Shown here: positions 35,234 through 47,319 of the stretch, piece by piece
Numbering within the stretch: position 1 is the stretch's first letter
How the letters are laid out: each line of letters starts with the position of its first letter
Source: Parelaphostrongylus tenuis
Lineage: Eukaryota; Nematoda; Chromadorea; Rhabditida; Metastrongylidae
Assembly (NCBI GenBank): GCA_019055375.1
Contig: JAHQIW010005075.1
Location: forward strand, 31,361 to 95,360
Length of the DNA stretch: 64,000 bases
Direction: 5' to 3'
Position numbers and translations under genes: made by a program
The notes under the pieces: generated by a model
What the model was told of the DNA's origin: nothing
Databases searched by the model: none
The model's input: the letters and a program-made list of their open reading frames with translations, nothing else

Positions 35234-36179
35234 GTATGTCACTTTCTAGGAGGTTCAACAGACCAGGTCGGCAATAGGGCACTGATCGTGGCAACATGTG
35301 TTATCCATCTGTAGTGATTAATTAGTTACAAGCTCAGATCAAGGTTCACCTATATAGGGGATAAAATACTCCAGAAAAAAAACACTTTTTATTCACTTGC
35401 GTGATTTCGTGTTAATCAAATACAAAACAGTTTTAAAAACCTGTAACAGATCGATGTAGTAAGCAGCGATCTCGGCTTTGAAAGAAAGCTCATTTGTTGT
35501 GTACAAGAACAAAAACACACCGGAAATAAAAGTTGGTTTTCACATCAAAGGAATGGTATGTTTACTCGTTTTAGAGAGCGACGAGTCATTCTCTTAAATT
35601 TGATCAATGAGCATTTCAGCCTCGTTTATTTATAAGAACTCTGGCAATTACTAAAGATGGTGTAGAACTCTCTTTAGGGGCAAATCTTTTATAATTTTGT
35701 TTTTTAAGTGAACAAAACTTCTGTTGAAAACAAAAATTTGCGTTTCATCCATTACAAATGTTCGCTGGTTAAGTGGATTCCAACAGCCTCTTTAGTTTTA
35801 AATTTTCCTTATTCGATTCTAGGTTGACTCAGAAGGAATGGTTCAATCTTATGGGCGATTTTCTGAAAGAGCAGAGTGAACTATAGAACCACTACGCAAC
35901 GCTGCTCCACACAAAGCGATAGCTGATTATTGGAACTGCCGATCTAAATGAAGAAAATAAAGAAATTTGTTCATCATTATTGTATTATCACCGACATAAC
36001 AGGCATTGTCTCGATTTGATTTTCCTTGATTTTGATTTTGAAAATTCCAATCTTCTGTGCAAAAAATGAGGATCACAAGTTAAACTCTGCAAGCCTTAAC
36101 TTATTGTAAATTCGAACTTTCATGAGATTAGTAGGTGCTGCATAAAAGCTGAATGCTCGTACTTAAAATAAATTTCCAG

Positions 36180-36217
36180 CTTGGGAAAACTCCCCTACAT
36201 CTATGTTACACATGGCA
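36180..36217 (+). other. Possible small exon
   Basis: Between ATTTCCAG and GTGAGT is a 38-nt open block reading LGKTPLHLCYTW, which looks like the start of an ankyrin repeat (consensus G-TPLHLA). It could continue the unidentified gene (the phase fits) or be chance. A single short block does not prove an ankyrin protein. Confidence 0.3.
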
Positions 36218-37080
36218 GTGAGTGTAATCAGCAATATCGGCCTGCTTATTACAAGCGATAAACAAGATCACAGCGATTGTAAAAGGAAAACAAAGAACAC
36301 GTTTTACAATTGTTTATTGGTTAAAATCGAATACTATGAGTTTGAATTATATTTCAGTATTAGACGAGATGAATTCATGATTACTGAGGCTGATTGTTGA
36401 AAGCGAGCACACAACAGTAGGAGACAATAAAGATGGTATAGTCCGGAAAAAATTTTGGAAAAAAAGGTGTTTGCCGGTTTGTTCAGTAGTAACTGGTTTA
36501 AGATTACTAAGAGATGACATCACTTTAAGTGCGCTACTCCTTCCGTCGCGATCCATTCCCCAATGTCAGTACGGCATTATTCCATGGCCTCTATGTATTT
36601 AGCATTTTCTTGACTCAAATGGGGTGGTGACGTCGTACCTCATACCTTTATCATGTAAGCCAAGGTCTTCTAGAGAGAAGCCAAATGCAAATGATCGCAA
36701 TCTGAGAAAAAAATATTGTGTTAACTTCGGCAGTGATCAAAATTTCATTGTTTTCGTAACATGCAGAAATTAGGTCGTTAATGGCAAATTTTATTCGACG
36801 CTACAATATTGACTGACGTTTTGGTTCCTTACTCTTCTTCATAACCTGAGAACGTCAATTTGATGCGAAATCCATTCAACTGAACATACCTCAAAAGCGA
36901 AACTTTGGTCATTTCAGACAGTATTACAGCTACGTTTGGGCTTTGAAGAAGGCAAGTCTCCGAACCGTCAGCCATCGAACTGCTATTACCACTTCTGTTA
37001 CGGGTGCACTGATTTATGTATTTGTTCAATAACCTTTGTGTATTCAAGTATGAATACTTAGCTGTTAAGCTGGCTCGAGG
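36218..37080. other. Gap: no gene recognised
   Basis: A/T-rich, with frames below 73 codons and no repeat I can name. Confidence 0.45.
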
Positions 37081-37084
37081 TTGA

Positions 37085-37632
37085 TAGACAACGCTGCTGT
37101 TTGTTGATTGTTGTTAGTAGATCGTTGAATGGATAGCTGGCTGACGCTTCGGCGACACCGCCTTCTTCGGAGGCTGAACGTACACTCATTATGTGGAGTA
37201 CTGTGCAAAAACGTTTGCGTCAGCCGGGATTCGAACCCAGATCTCACTCTTTCCGGGAGCGTATGCTATATATTTTATTATATATATATATATGGACGCG
37301 TCGGTAGTGCAACGGTTAGCATACGCTCCCGGCAAGAGTGAGATCTGGGTTCGAATCCCGGCTGACGCAAACGTTTTTGCACAGTACTCCACATATTGGG
37401 TATACTATAAGATCATACCACTGCAAGTGGCAGTCAAAATAGAAAGAATTTCATGTGCTTAATATTCTGATTTGATCCAACGAGCGGCGCGGTGCTTAGG
37501 CATCGACCTGGTTACTGATTCATGAAAATATCGATAACAGTGTATATCCAGGCTCTGAAGAAGGCGGTGTCGGCGAAACGTCAGCCAGCATCCGTACAGC
37601 GATCTATTAACAACAATCAACAACGCCGTCTG
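37085..37632. repeat. Nested inverted repeats around a tRNA-like sequence
   Basis: Outer arms: about 37090-37180 and 37545-37632, sharing on opposite strands GAAGAAGGCGGTGTCGGCGA, AAACGTCAGCCAG-like and TGTTGATTGTTGTTA blocks. Inner arms: 37190-37268 and 37317-37395, matching at all but one of 79 positions. The inner right arm contains most of a tRNA-like sequence. The structure suggests a mobile hairpin element. Confidence 0.75.
37298..37368 (+). tRNA. tRNA-like sequence with full cloverleaf, probably not functional
   Basis: Seven-pair acceptor stem (GCGTCGG with CTGACGC, one G-T), D stem GTGC/GCAT, anticodon stem CGCTC/GAGTG with loop CCGGCAA, T stem CTGGG/CCCGG with loop TTCGAAT. The loop would give anticodon GGC (Ala), but position 33 is C where tRNAs have U, and no terminal CCA is expected in the gene. 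Its mirror copy at 37217-37268 lacks the 5' half. I read it as a tRNA-derived mobile sequence. Confidence 0.4.
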
Positions 37633-37965
37633 CCAACTTCGCATCAGTTAAACAGCTATGTCTCCATACTTAACTTAATTTTTTAGTTGTGATGCCGAGG
37701 TTTACAGAATGTCGATCTCTCGAACTTCTAATCTTTTCAAGTAGATATCGCTTCAAGCTTCACCGGCTGCAATCATTTGATTTGATTTATGTACTTTTAT
37801 CTCTATGAGTTGATCTTTTTTCTGCTTGAGTTCTGAAAGTTCTCAATAAAAAATGGAATTCGTGTCACTTTCACTCTTCTTGACGCCAGAGAATGTGTGA
37901 TTGCTGCGAAATAATGAGCAAGATGAGCTAACAAATTTTCTTCATGGCAGCCTCGTTCATGCTCA

Positions 37966-37998
37966 TCAAGAACGAATTGATTCTTTGATCGTAAACCT
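37966..37998 (-). CDS. Possible last exon of the unidentified minus-strand gene
   Basis: After the strong acceptor GATTTTCAG, in the phase left by the exon 38477-38256, the frame reads RFTIKESIRS and stops. Another phase of the same region stays open longer (GLRSKNQFVLDEHERGCHEE), so the join is uncertain. Confidence 0.25.
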   Translation of the reverse strand, partial: RFTIKESIRS

Positions 37999-38255
37999 CT
38001 GAAAATCAAGCAGTCTAGGATTGCTCTGAAATTATCAGCCGTAGTCGATCACCAAACGCTCATGTGTGAAGGCTTCAAAGTTGGAAAAAAATGCCCGTTC
38101 ATTTTACTGAGTTTAGCTTATATAAGTGCTCTTGCTAAGCTTTAAACTTGAACGGTGATTATGCTGACAAGTAGGTGAGCAGTTTCTCTCGGAACAGTCA
38201 AAATTCTTTTTGTTGAAGGTGACTCTAAACCACTTCCCATGCACTGTACACTCAC

Positions 38256-38477
38256 TTGATTGTGGGCTTTTGGCCAGGCTAACTTGCAGAGTACAATCCG
38301 CGTAAGCGAGAATTCGCTCAGGTACGCATGCAGAAATTTTTTGTGCAAACACAGGAAGTGTGCATCAAGTTCGCGCAGCTGAATTGAAGTAAAGTTTATT
38401 CCCTCCATTCCTACGTCTTGCTTAAGCACGAGGTCGTAGTTTGGTACAGCATCGTAGTCGTCAGATATAGACTTGCA
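38256..38477 (-). CDS. Unidentified exon, 74 codons
   Basis: The block is open in one phase from acceptor CTATAG to the consensus donor GTGAGT and starts and ends in phase 0. It encodes ISDDYDAVPNYDLVLKQDVG, then GINFTSIQLRELDAHFLCLH, KKFLHAYLSEFSLTRIVL and CKLAWPKAHNQ. The composition is that of a folded, partly helical domain and unlike the surrounding repeats. I do not recognise the family; a fragment of a nematode receptor or enzyme is possible. Upstream exons were not found. Confidence 0.45.
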
Positions 38478-38689
38478 CTATAGCCTCGCGACTAGACGGC
38501 CTGAAATTTTTCTGTGACGGGAATCAATGGGTTTTCTAACAACCAAAATTTTCTTTGAATGGTGAACTATTATGTATTGCTGCAAAATTCGTTCTATGCA
38601 TACTCGCTTTGTACAACCGACTTATGATGACTTTCGATTTCTCACATCTCCGTAGAAGTCAAATTTTTCGATTTACTTGGAATTACCGT

Positions 38690-38780
38690 GTTCGAGTGGT
38701 TGGGGTGTTGAGGTGCTCGTCGCAATGCAAGGCAGATCCTCACCCCCAACATTCCAAAAATCCCGCTAAGAATCGTAAAG
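38690..38780 (+). repeat. tRNA-like head fragment
   Basis: CGTGTTCGAGTGGTTGGGGT resembles a tRNA-Ser or tRNA-Leu box A, followed by a C-rich box-like CAGATCCTCACCCCC. No full cloverleaf. Confidence 0.35.
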
Positions 38781-38954
38781 ATGAGTGCCTCTAATCACCC
38801 ATGATTTCGCGCCATATCTCGGGTTGATCTTTACGGATCTGAGTCAGGCACACCTCTCGTCCATGTAAGACATAGTGCGGCTGCTCTACATATTTAATAG
38901 ACACCATAACAACACAACGATGAGTCAAATCTAGCTGATTATTTGATAATTTGA

Positions 38955-39030
38955 AATTATCTAAATATTTTTCTTTTCTTTTTTTCTCTTTTCTTTCTTT
39001 CTATCTCTCTTTTCTTTCTTTTCTGCTCAG
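38955..39030 (+). repeat. Polypyrimidine tract
   Basis: About 70 bp of T and C ending in TTTCTGCTCAG, an acceptor-like end. No coding block follows clearly. Confidence 0.8.
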
Positions 39031-39179
39031 GTTACAGAAGTGTTTGACAAAGTTGATGTAGGTCAGTTGGACTCTTTCAGGTCAAGCTCTGAGTAGGGCA
39101 AGACTGCCGAAACGTTGGCCACGGAGACTATCTCTGTTGTACTACTTTGTACAAAATAAACTTGTACTAAAAAACTCGT

Positions 39180-39350
39180 GTGCGCTGGCAAAGAAAATTA
39201 CGGAATATCCTCAAGATTTCAAGAGACGTGCTCAACTAATATTCCACGACGATCAAAAAGAAGACGAGAAGCGAATTGAATGCTAGGAATACTGTAATTC
39301 GCGCGTTAAAAAAAAGTGAGAGACGGCTTATATAAGGTGCTATGATGAAG
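39180..39350 (+). repeat. SINE-2 fragment
   Basis: CAAGAGACGTGCTCAACTAA, TATTCCACGACGATC, AGCGAATTGAATGCTAGGAA and ATTCGCGCG follow the 3' half of the family. Confidence 0.6.
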
Positions 39351-39939
39351 TAAGTTGTGATTGCATAATATGAGCGAAAATATATAATGTTCAAACTTTT
39401 GTGTCCTTTAATGTGACTACTTCCCTTCGAAAAGATTTTATATGTGCTGACGAAACACTTTCAGATGTATTTATAACCTCGTCGCACATTCAACAAGAGA
39501 GTCACGGTGTGGTAAGTGTAGATCATAATTGATAAAGTAGAAAATGAAAAATTAACTTCAGTAGTTAGTGATGTATGTATCACGATTTAAGCCAATAAAC
39601 AAGGTGCTGGTCCAATTTTTTCACAACACTCTTGCAAGCCAACGAACGCCTCGTGTAACGCCACAGCTTGCCTTCATCCAACGCTGCAAGGAGAAAGGTC
39701 CCGAACAGCATACGACTTTCATGAAAAAGGAAATTCACAAGAAGCAGAAGGGAATACCAAAGTAAATTTCAAAAAACCTCAAGTTATTCAAAGATCCTGG
39801 TAGAGGAGTGCGAAGAGACGAGTTGTATGATCCACACGGTGCTTATATGTCAGACGGCTACAAATAAAAAACCAATTCCATTCACTGTATAGCAACTTAT
39901 CATAAAAGTGATAGTTAGTATTCGGAGGCTTAAATCACT

Positions 39940-40200
39940 GGCTACAGCTACACTCGGCGGTTTCTCAAAACACTCTTTTGCAACGCTATAAAACCCAAAA
40001 GAAGAAATTATGTCTCACACGATCACGTGCTATTTTTTATCTCGTTTATACTTTGCTGAGCAAAAAGCCTTTCCCAGAGCGTTAATACTCATTCAATAGA
40101 AAAAGTTTCGAAGAACTCAAAAAGTGTTTGTTTTTTAGAAATCTCTTTCAATAGCAGTGTAGGAGGAGAAATGATTTTTGTTCTAAACATTGCCGGACAG
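39940..40200 (+). repeat. Dispersed repeat family R3
   Basis: TTGCAACGCTATAAAACCC, CACACGATCACGTGC, TTTTTATCTCGTTTATACTT and AAGAACTCAAAAAGTGT match the order at 63830-63990. A further partial unit lies at 40590-40760. Confidence 0.55.
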
Positions 40201-41816
40201 AGGTCTGTCTCTAAACTAATAGTAATCTCATTTGATATCGTCAAGTTCCAATGATTTGAACGTTGTGCTTACTTGATGGAAAACCGTTTGGCAACGAGAA
40301 TTGGTCGAGTTTTACATTTTCGATATCCTTGTTTACTGGCTAATTGACAGAGAGAGGAAGGGCGATCAATTCGCTTGGAATATTGTTATTCAATTGCAAA
40401 TATTTTCACTGCATCGACAATGAGATATCAATAAGAAAAGATATCAAATGAGATTACTAATAGTTTAAAGAAAGATAAAAACATATGATTTCGATGCTAC
40501 GAGGAATTCTCTGCACGCTGATATGCTTTTCGTCTTTCCAGTTAATTAAACGCGTTCTAAAAATAAAGGCGAAAGGCGAATGTGGGACATAATTTTATTT
40601 TGGGTCTTACAGCGTTATATAAGGGTGTCCTGGAAAACAGGCGTCGTTGCGTTATGGCCAGAGATTTAAGCTTCGAATGACTATTAGGCACCTATGAAAA
40701 ATGTTCCAGCGAATGAGATCGGTATTTAAATTTGTCGCCGTCTAACATTCATCTTCCTCCACACAATAAACTGTGTTGACAGTTCAAGACTGGCAAACGA
40801 CTAACCTCGGTATTGATCAAATAATTCTCTATTTTTTGATAAGCACACACGAGGCTATTAACAATAAACTTAGTCGATTACAATATGTATAGTACGGCCT
40901 TTTCTAATAGCCTTATAATGCTTGGGAGATATCAACCGAGTTTTCAGATATGGTATGATTTATACCTCTAGGCTCTGACGAAGGCGCTGTCGTCGAAACG
41001 TTAGCTATCGAGTTCTAAGGAAAAGAAGAAATTACCATCCTCGTGCAAGTTTTAAATAAAGAAAAGGACAGTTCGTGAGAAGCTAAGAATGCGATATATT
41101 TGATTCATTGTGAATGCATAAGTGAATCAGAATGAATGTGAAGTGTAAATGTTTGTGTTCATTAATGTAGTAACATCCTTCAAAAAGGACTCACTGCCTG
41201 CTGATCAAATAAACTTTTTGAAGTGTTTTTTTTTGGAAATAATTGAATATTTCACGGTGAGATCATTTTGTGGTGCTTACAGAATATCTATTAGTAAAGT
41301 ATGGGTAGTTCGGTTCACCAAGTCGAATTTGCTGAGAAAAGGAGAAACATTCTTTTTTCGAAGCTACGTTCGAAGTCGAAAAACGTTGGTTCATTCTCGT
41401 ACTGACCACCTGTACCTTTCTTGCCTGATAATTTCTCGGCATTGTAGCAGCATTGATAGTATAGGATAATGTATACACAGAGTTTTTTCTTTGTGTGTAT
41501 GTCGTTTCATTGTCGACTTCTATCCAATATATTAATAAAAGAACATTAATTCAATTACAAAACATGAAGTCAATGTGCAAGCAGAAGACTTTGCACCATG
41601 TAGGGTCCAACGGAGACATTTGCTCCAAGACTTCTTTAGAATAGAAAACAGATCATGAAAATCATTGGAAAAACGGTGAATGAATATAATGAAAGCAATG
41701 AAAATCTTGACGATGAATTACAGAGATCCTTGCTACAACAGCAGATTGTTGTTCTGTTATCCTTTGTTCCCAAAACATTACATCCATCGGCCTGAAAAAC
41801 TCACTACTGTTCTTTG
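40200..41816. other. Gap before the left arm: no gene recognised
   Basis: A GACGAAGGCGCTGTCGTCGA, AACGTTAGC block at 40977 resembles the outer arms at 37.1/37.6 kb. The 106-codon frame 41149-41469 shows no domain. I looked here for RNA-recognition-motif exons of the hnRNP-like gene and found none. Confidence 0.45.
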
Positions 41817-42039
41817 AGTATCGATATCTTTGCATCTATCTATTATGTGTGTCCCAATGAGTCCATAACACTATATCTGTTAGTTTGCAAATAGTGCCTA
41901 GACAACCACTGCTAATTATGCGATGCCAGAATCAAAGTCGATGACGTTTTGAAGATCTCTAGATCTTTTTTGTAGACAAATTTTAACAGCTCGAGGATTT
42001 GCAACGCCGAAAGCGTTATAGAGTCATAAAAAAAGCTTT

Positions 42040-42310
42040 GTTCTATCTATTTGGAGCTATCAGAAGTCAAAGGGCTAGGGGAAGAGGTGCGGGGGTCGGG
42101 ACGGGGCAAATGCTTGTGATGATCGTCGCGACGAGGGGTTCATCCCAACACTTTGCGGCAGTCAAAAACGGCGCCCTATGGAACGCCACAACCAGGCTAT
42201 CCTGTAGATTACAAGGAAACGCGCTCAACCAGTATTCTACGACGTTCAAGGAGTAGACTAAAAACGAATTGACTGCTAGAAGTACTAGAATCGGCACGGT
42301 GAAAAAGGCA
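42040..42310 (+). repeat. SINE-2 copy in left arm
   Basis: CAGGCTATCCTGTAGATTAC, AGTATTCTACGACGTTCAAG, AACGAATTGACTGCTAGAAG and CGGCACGGTG in family order. Mirrored at 52139-52409. Confidence 0.6.
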
Positions 42311-43926
42311 CCGTGTAGGATAATAAAGTATCTGAAAAGTTTCTAGAATGAATGTCTAATAAAAAGGTTGCTGCGAAAATTTGAAAGGCGGCTTTGCTGC
42401 AAGACTTTGATTGACACATGTGAACACTGAGTCACACTAACGAAGTTATCTCAATGGTACATCAGTCTATCATAGCGGAAAACGTCCTCCTGTGTCAAAT
42501 GCCGGTGTTGTGGTGGAGAAATTGTTATGCCTCTCTAATGCACGCCGCCTCAACATTATAGTCTCTCGCTAGAAAATGATCTCGTCGAGAAAGGGAATTT
42601 TTTAAATCACCTAGTGTAAAGAGCAGCTTTTCACGTGCACTACATGATTTATATATTTTGTAATATTATATATATATATATAATATATTCATAAATATTA
42701 AGGTTAAATCAAACTCTGTGTCGTATTGAGACGCTTAGAAGTACTGTGGCAAATTACCCGTGAGGCTCGTTGGGCATAAGTACGCTACTTATCATCACCA
42801 TTGCAAAGAATATAGTGATATGTAATTCCAACCAAAGATGTTGGGACATGTGCATAATTCGAAACATTAGTTACGCATCGAACCCGTGACAACCTTTCTG
42901 GCTGCTCATGTGTTATCTACTAAATTAGCAAGGACTTGCATTTCTCAGGACTCCTATCGTTGCGTCATATCGTAGCCTATCATGAAAAATTGATAATCTG
43001 TCAATAAGTGATGTTTTAAGATCAAAAAGTATCTAAGAAAAGAAAGACAAAAAGCTGAACTGGAAGTGGAATGCGGAAAACGATTATTCTTATGATTTGT
43101 TGATTAGGAAAAATAATCAGAAAAAATATTTGAGATCTAGGTGTACCAAAAAAGGGGTCTCAGTACTCTTGTTGATTTAAGTAGTAGATTTGTTACAAAA
43201 TACTAGTGCGCTTTGTGCTAGCTGATAATTGCATCGACCACTCCTGATGGATTGTGCAATGAAAACCAAAATGTTATCAACGGAGATTATCATCGACAGG
43301 CGTTCTATATATAATAGTGTCGCCAAGTGAGTGTTTCATTCAAGCGGTGCTCCAACGAGGAACGCTCGACTCGGACGACAGGCAAAACGAATACCACAGA
43401 AAGGACGAGTGCCTGAGGACAATCTTCACAAACTATGGAATTTGAAAATGGCGAAGACTTCAAAATTTTAACCGATCAGATTTCCATAACAATCTAGCCG
43501 CATAGGCGGAGCAATTTGACTGTTACTGCTTTGAAGTGTTGCAATTAAAGAACATTAGATGACGCGAAAACTCTTTTCTTCCTTTTCCACCTTTTGCTAT
43601 GGAAATCTATCTTGTGATGTGGAAAAAAAACCAGAGGCATCTTTTTGTTATATTAGAGTCTTGCATTGACCTTTGCGACTGAATGCATATATGAACTGTA
43701 TGACACATTTTGCAATTTTTAGAACTTCGCAAGAATAAAAATTGCAGAGGTTCAGTTAAATAGTCTAATTCTCGTTGTATTTTCTGACGCTAAACGAATT
43801 TCATGAATTGTGCCTTTTCGAGTGGTGTAACAATGACGTGGAAAATTTGTGTTTTACTTCATTGTTATTAGCAGATACAAACAGTTGTTCGAGAAAAAAG
43901 AAATATCAGAAATTTGCAATACTTAC

Positions 43927-44596
43927 ATGACAAGATCCTGTGTCACACCCGTACATATTGAGAAATAGTAACTCTTGTTCCACTTTCACCCTAAATTCAG
44001 CGTATGACCATCCTTCCTAGGTATACATACAATCAACATTCTTTCTTAGCCAACTATTTCGACAGGCTTTTCTTGAGTAGACTATGTAATTCTTTTTAAC
44101 ATCGATATATTCTTAGCTGAGGGTTTGAATAAATAGGTTCTGCATTCGAAGAAATCAAATAAATCGCCAAATTCCTTCAAGCGAATTTTTTTGCTAAGAT
44201 GGAGCAGTTCATAGCCTTATAGAGAAATTTTTACTAATTATCTTACTTGATGCAGTATTTCGAACCAGAATTGCACTTCACGTTCCTTTTTGGCTGAGCA
44301 TTGTCCGATGTTGTTTCTGTAACGCTTTTTTTTTCACATCGTTAACAATCAAGATTCATGTAAGGTTGCTACCTACAATGTAATACAACGGCTTCAATCA
44401 TGTCTAAAGAGTATTCGACGCTGCACAAAAGTATAGCTTGAAATTCTTGAGTGACTGTAAATTGAATTTGAAGCTTCTATAAGAATGTTTGCTTAGGCAG
44501 AGACAGCAATATAAATCACTTACGATTGTAGCACTTAATCGCTACAGCAACAGCAACGAAAGCGAAGATAGCCACGAAAAGCCGGAGTGATACCAT
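43927..44596 (-). CDS. Small secreted cysteine-patterned protein (left-arm copy), partial
   Basis: Exons in gene order: 44596-44524, 44316-44247, 43990-43927, joined in phase with donors GTAAGT, GTAAGA and GTAAGT. The first exon encodes a clear signal peptide (MVSLRLFVAIFAFVAVAVA) followed by IKCYN. The next gives NVKCNSGSKYCIK, and the third YGCDTGSCH. The spacing C...C...YC...GCD...C resembles nematode Ly6-like or ET-module secreted proteins, where Cys pairs make a compact fold. The C-terminal exon is not found, so the protein is incomplete (about 69 residues). It is expected to be secreted. The right arm holds the mirror copy with the same splice sites. Confidence 0.6.
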
Positions 44597-44923
44597 CTTT
44601 GCACGGAATACAGTTGTCTCTATTGACACTTTGAACGTTTGCTGCTCGATAAACGAATCTACGCCCATGATATCACAATGTGTCAATCGCGAAAGTTTCA
44701 CTCTGAGCAGTCAACTACGACTCTATCAGAAGTGGTCTGTACATTAGTCCTGAGCCCTGTCCCAAAAGTAAACAAGAGTGAGTAGTTGGTTAAAATTTCT
44801 GTCATCCTTCTATGAAAATTGAAAAGAAAGCTTCTGGTTGCATCCTACTCTATGTGATCGCCATGCGATTGCCGTAGAAGAGACGAGAAAGGAGGGATCG
44901 ACAGACGTCAAGTATGCCACATA

Positions 44924-45284
44924 GTCATTTCTGACTCACGTATGTGGCCTGTTATCTATAGGGCTGACTTATAGAGCCCGATACACGTGTTTGGACCTTG
45001 ACGGTCTCGTCAGTCGGGCAGTTATCCTTTCTCGTCTTTTGCCAATCCTCTGTGGGTGCTCCACTCCCCGCACTACGAGTTCAGTGATAATGTCACTGGA
45101 CTTACAGTTTGAAATGTTCATCGTCGCTAACTTATAGTGTGGGGACTGGAGCACCCACAGAGGATTAAGAAAAGACGAGAAAGGGTAACTGCCCGACTGA
45201 CGAGACCGCAAGGTCGAAACACGTGTATCGGATGTATAAGTCAGCCCATCTTGACAGACCACATGACATGCGTGGCTCAAAAAT
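44924..45284. repeat. Hairpin MITE R7, left-arm copy
   Basis: Ends share GCCACGCATG / GTATGTGGCC, GGGCTGACTTATA, ACACGTGTTT, GTCTCGTCAGTCGGGCAG and CCTCTGTGGGTGCTCCA on opposite strands, with a central TCAGTGATA region. The 120-codon frame here is the repeat. Confidence 0.8.
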
Positions 45285-45585
45285 GATTTTCTGGCGTATT
45301 GATATTTGAGTGTGGTCTCAAAAAAAAACACTCGAAACGAAAGACGTCAAATAGATAACACGCTACTCTAAGTTTTTGGAGAGAGGTTTTTTACACGAAA
45401 CGCTGAAGACGTTGGTATCGCCGCACGGACGGCTATTTCCCATAATTTACCTGAGTCAGAACCGTACCAATATGATTGTTATTCTTCACCTTAAGCTTAA
45501 ATGTGAGAAAAGTCAGTAGCAGCATTGTAATCAGAAAGGAAAACGTTGTGTAATACCTCCATCCATCGCAATAGGGAATACTTTT

Positions 45586-45870
45586 TTGAAGAGACAGCAA
45601 ATCACTGGTGGACATGGGAGTCTCACGACGATAGGACTCACGCAAAGACCGACCACACTGTCGTTTGATAAAATTGTGCTCTTTTCGACACCTCAATGGT
45701 GCCTGAACTCTGCAAAGGGTCCGATCGACGAGATTATGAAAGACTCAACCAAATACTTAAAGCTCATCGATGAACTTAAAGCTTTTGCCAAACTACCATT
45801 TCTGATTAAGAAAAAGGAATACGCATGTTCATTACCACTGAAGAGTTGCTTAGAAAAGGAAGAAAGCTGA
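45586..45870 (+). other. Unidentified 94-codon open frame, present in both arms
   Basis: The frame is intact in both arms (mirror 48578-48862 minus). It contains FDKIVLFSTPQWCLNS, then a Lys-rich helix-like part (DSTKYLKLIDELKAFAKLPF) and LPLKSCLEKEES at the end. A competing frame on the other strand is as long. No family recognised; it could be an exon or the remains of an element. Confidence 0.25.
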
Positions 45871-46807
45871 AGCTTATTTCTGTCGCAACGCATAGACCAC
45901 TGTTCTAATAAAGGCCCGTTACAGAACTAAGAACTGATCTAAAGACGTGCGCAATTATGATGTCCCTATAAACCTCGAGAACGAAGGATAAAACTATCAT
46001 AATGACATGAAATTCATAACGGAATTGTTTTTATATCAAAACTGCGGCTCTATCTTGTACTTCGTAATCCTTAGTGGAAAGAAGCCAGCTGGAATTTGAT
46101 GACTCATGGTTCAACTTGTAATACAAGCATCAAGAGAGGCACTGCTCCAGAATCAGATAGTTTCACTGCCGACATCTTGGAAGCTGAAGACGACAACTCG
46201 TATGCACTTTTTACATATAATATGACAATTCATTTTTAGAAGGAAAATTACCATAATAATAAAGAACCTGCGCACGATTATCCTACCCAAAGAGTGACCG
46301 GAGTGATCTACGTAACTATCGTCTAACATTCCTGTTTTCTTTAGTCTACAAGCTGCTCTTGAAACTTTCCTATTGAGCACATCCAAGACTTTGGATAAGG
46401 AGAAATCAATCAAGGAGGCAACTACTGGCAAAATCCTGCAGCATGAATCACATTCAAACTGTGATACGTGTTATAGATTTATTTAAAAGTATTATCTACT
46501 TCTTCTCCTTATCACCCATCATCAACTGTAAGGAAGAGCTTGACAAATTCGCAGTGACTGCAGGCCTATCAACGCCCTGTCATCAATAAGAGGACCAATC
46601 CTGCATAAAAACTCTATCTATGTCTCATCATTTCTTTCAAAACAGTAAGCAAGAAGGAAACACAAAACCAGTTTTTTCTACCTTATGGAACCTATTTCAA
46701 GCTCGATATTTGAATTAAACTTCGACCACAAGCATTTGAAACTCACTGTATTGATCATAATCCTCATGTGGGTAAAGCGGGAGATTTCATCGTAGTATCA
46801 TCGATAG

Positions 46808-47105
46808 AGTGTATGTGGCGCAGTGGTCAGAAATGTATTGCGCCACACACAAGACCCATGGCTCGATCTCGCGCTCACGGCTCACCAAGCCATCCATACC
46901 TCCAGTGATGGTAAAATGGTGTCCGACTGTTCGCAAAGTTGTCTAGGAGGATAAGCAGCACTAACTCGATACGGCATAGGCCACCGCCCGTCATTGTAAA
47001 GGCTCCATATGCATTCAGTCATATCATACGAGATCAAAAATTGAATTCGAATGCATGACGCATCCCTTAGGGATTGATCAACGCCGAGAGCCTTATCCTG
47101 TTTAG
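46808..47105 (+). repeat. SINE-1 copy
   Basis: TGGCGCAGTGG box A, GGCTCGATCTCGC box B, CTCACCAAGCCATCCATACC, AGGCCACCGCCCGTC, TGCATTCAGTCA, GGGATTGATCAACGCCGAGA and a TTATCCTG end: one of the most complete copies in the window. Confidence 0.7.
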
Positions 47106-47319
47106 CTTTTCATCATCGATAGCTCGAGGAAATCTTGGTGTCTTGAAGATAAACCATTTCCAAATACGTGCTGTTCGTAGAGCAAGTCCACGCCAATAAT
47201 AGCTGATCGTGGTAAGTACCGTAAATTCACACTAAATGGTCAGTTGCAGCATTATGTGAAAACTCAATAGCTGAATAAACTTGTGTACTTTCGTTTCTGT
47301 TAGACGGCGAGAAATGGAT

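Larger units (their letters stand above)
41817..46560 (-). repeat. Giant inverted repeat, left arm (4744 bp)
   Basis: Every position x pairs with about 94447-94449 minus x in the right arm. The match starts at 41817 and ends at 46560, with changed bases immediately outside on both sides. I noticed about ten single-base differences or one-base indels, so identity is well above 99%. The arm carries a secreted-protein gene, an R7 hairpin and a SINE-2 copy. Confidence 0.95.

Noticed and set aside
37298..37368. Functional tRNA-Ala (GGC)
   Set aside because: The cloverleaf closes, but position 33 is C and not U, and related sequences in the window are clearly broken or palindromic, so a mobile tRNA-derived sequence is likelier.
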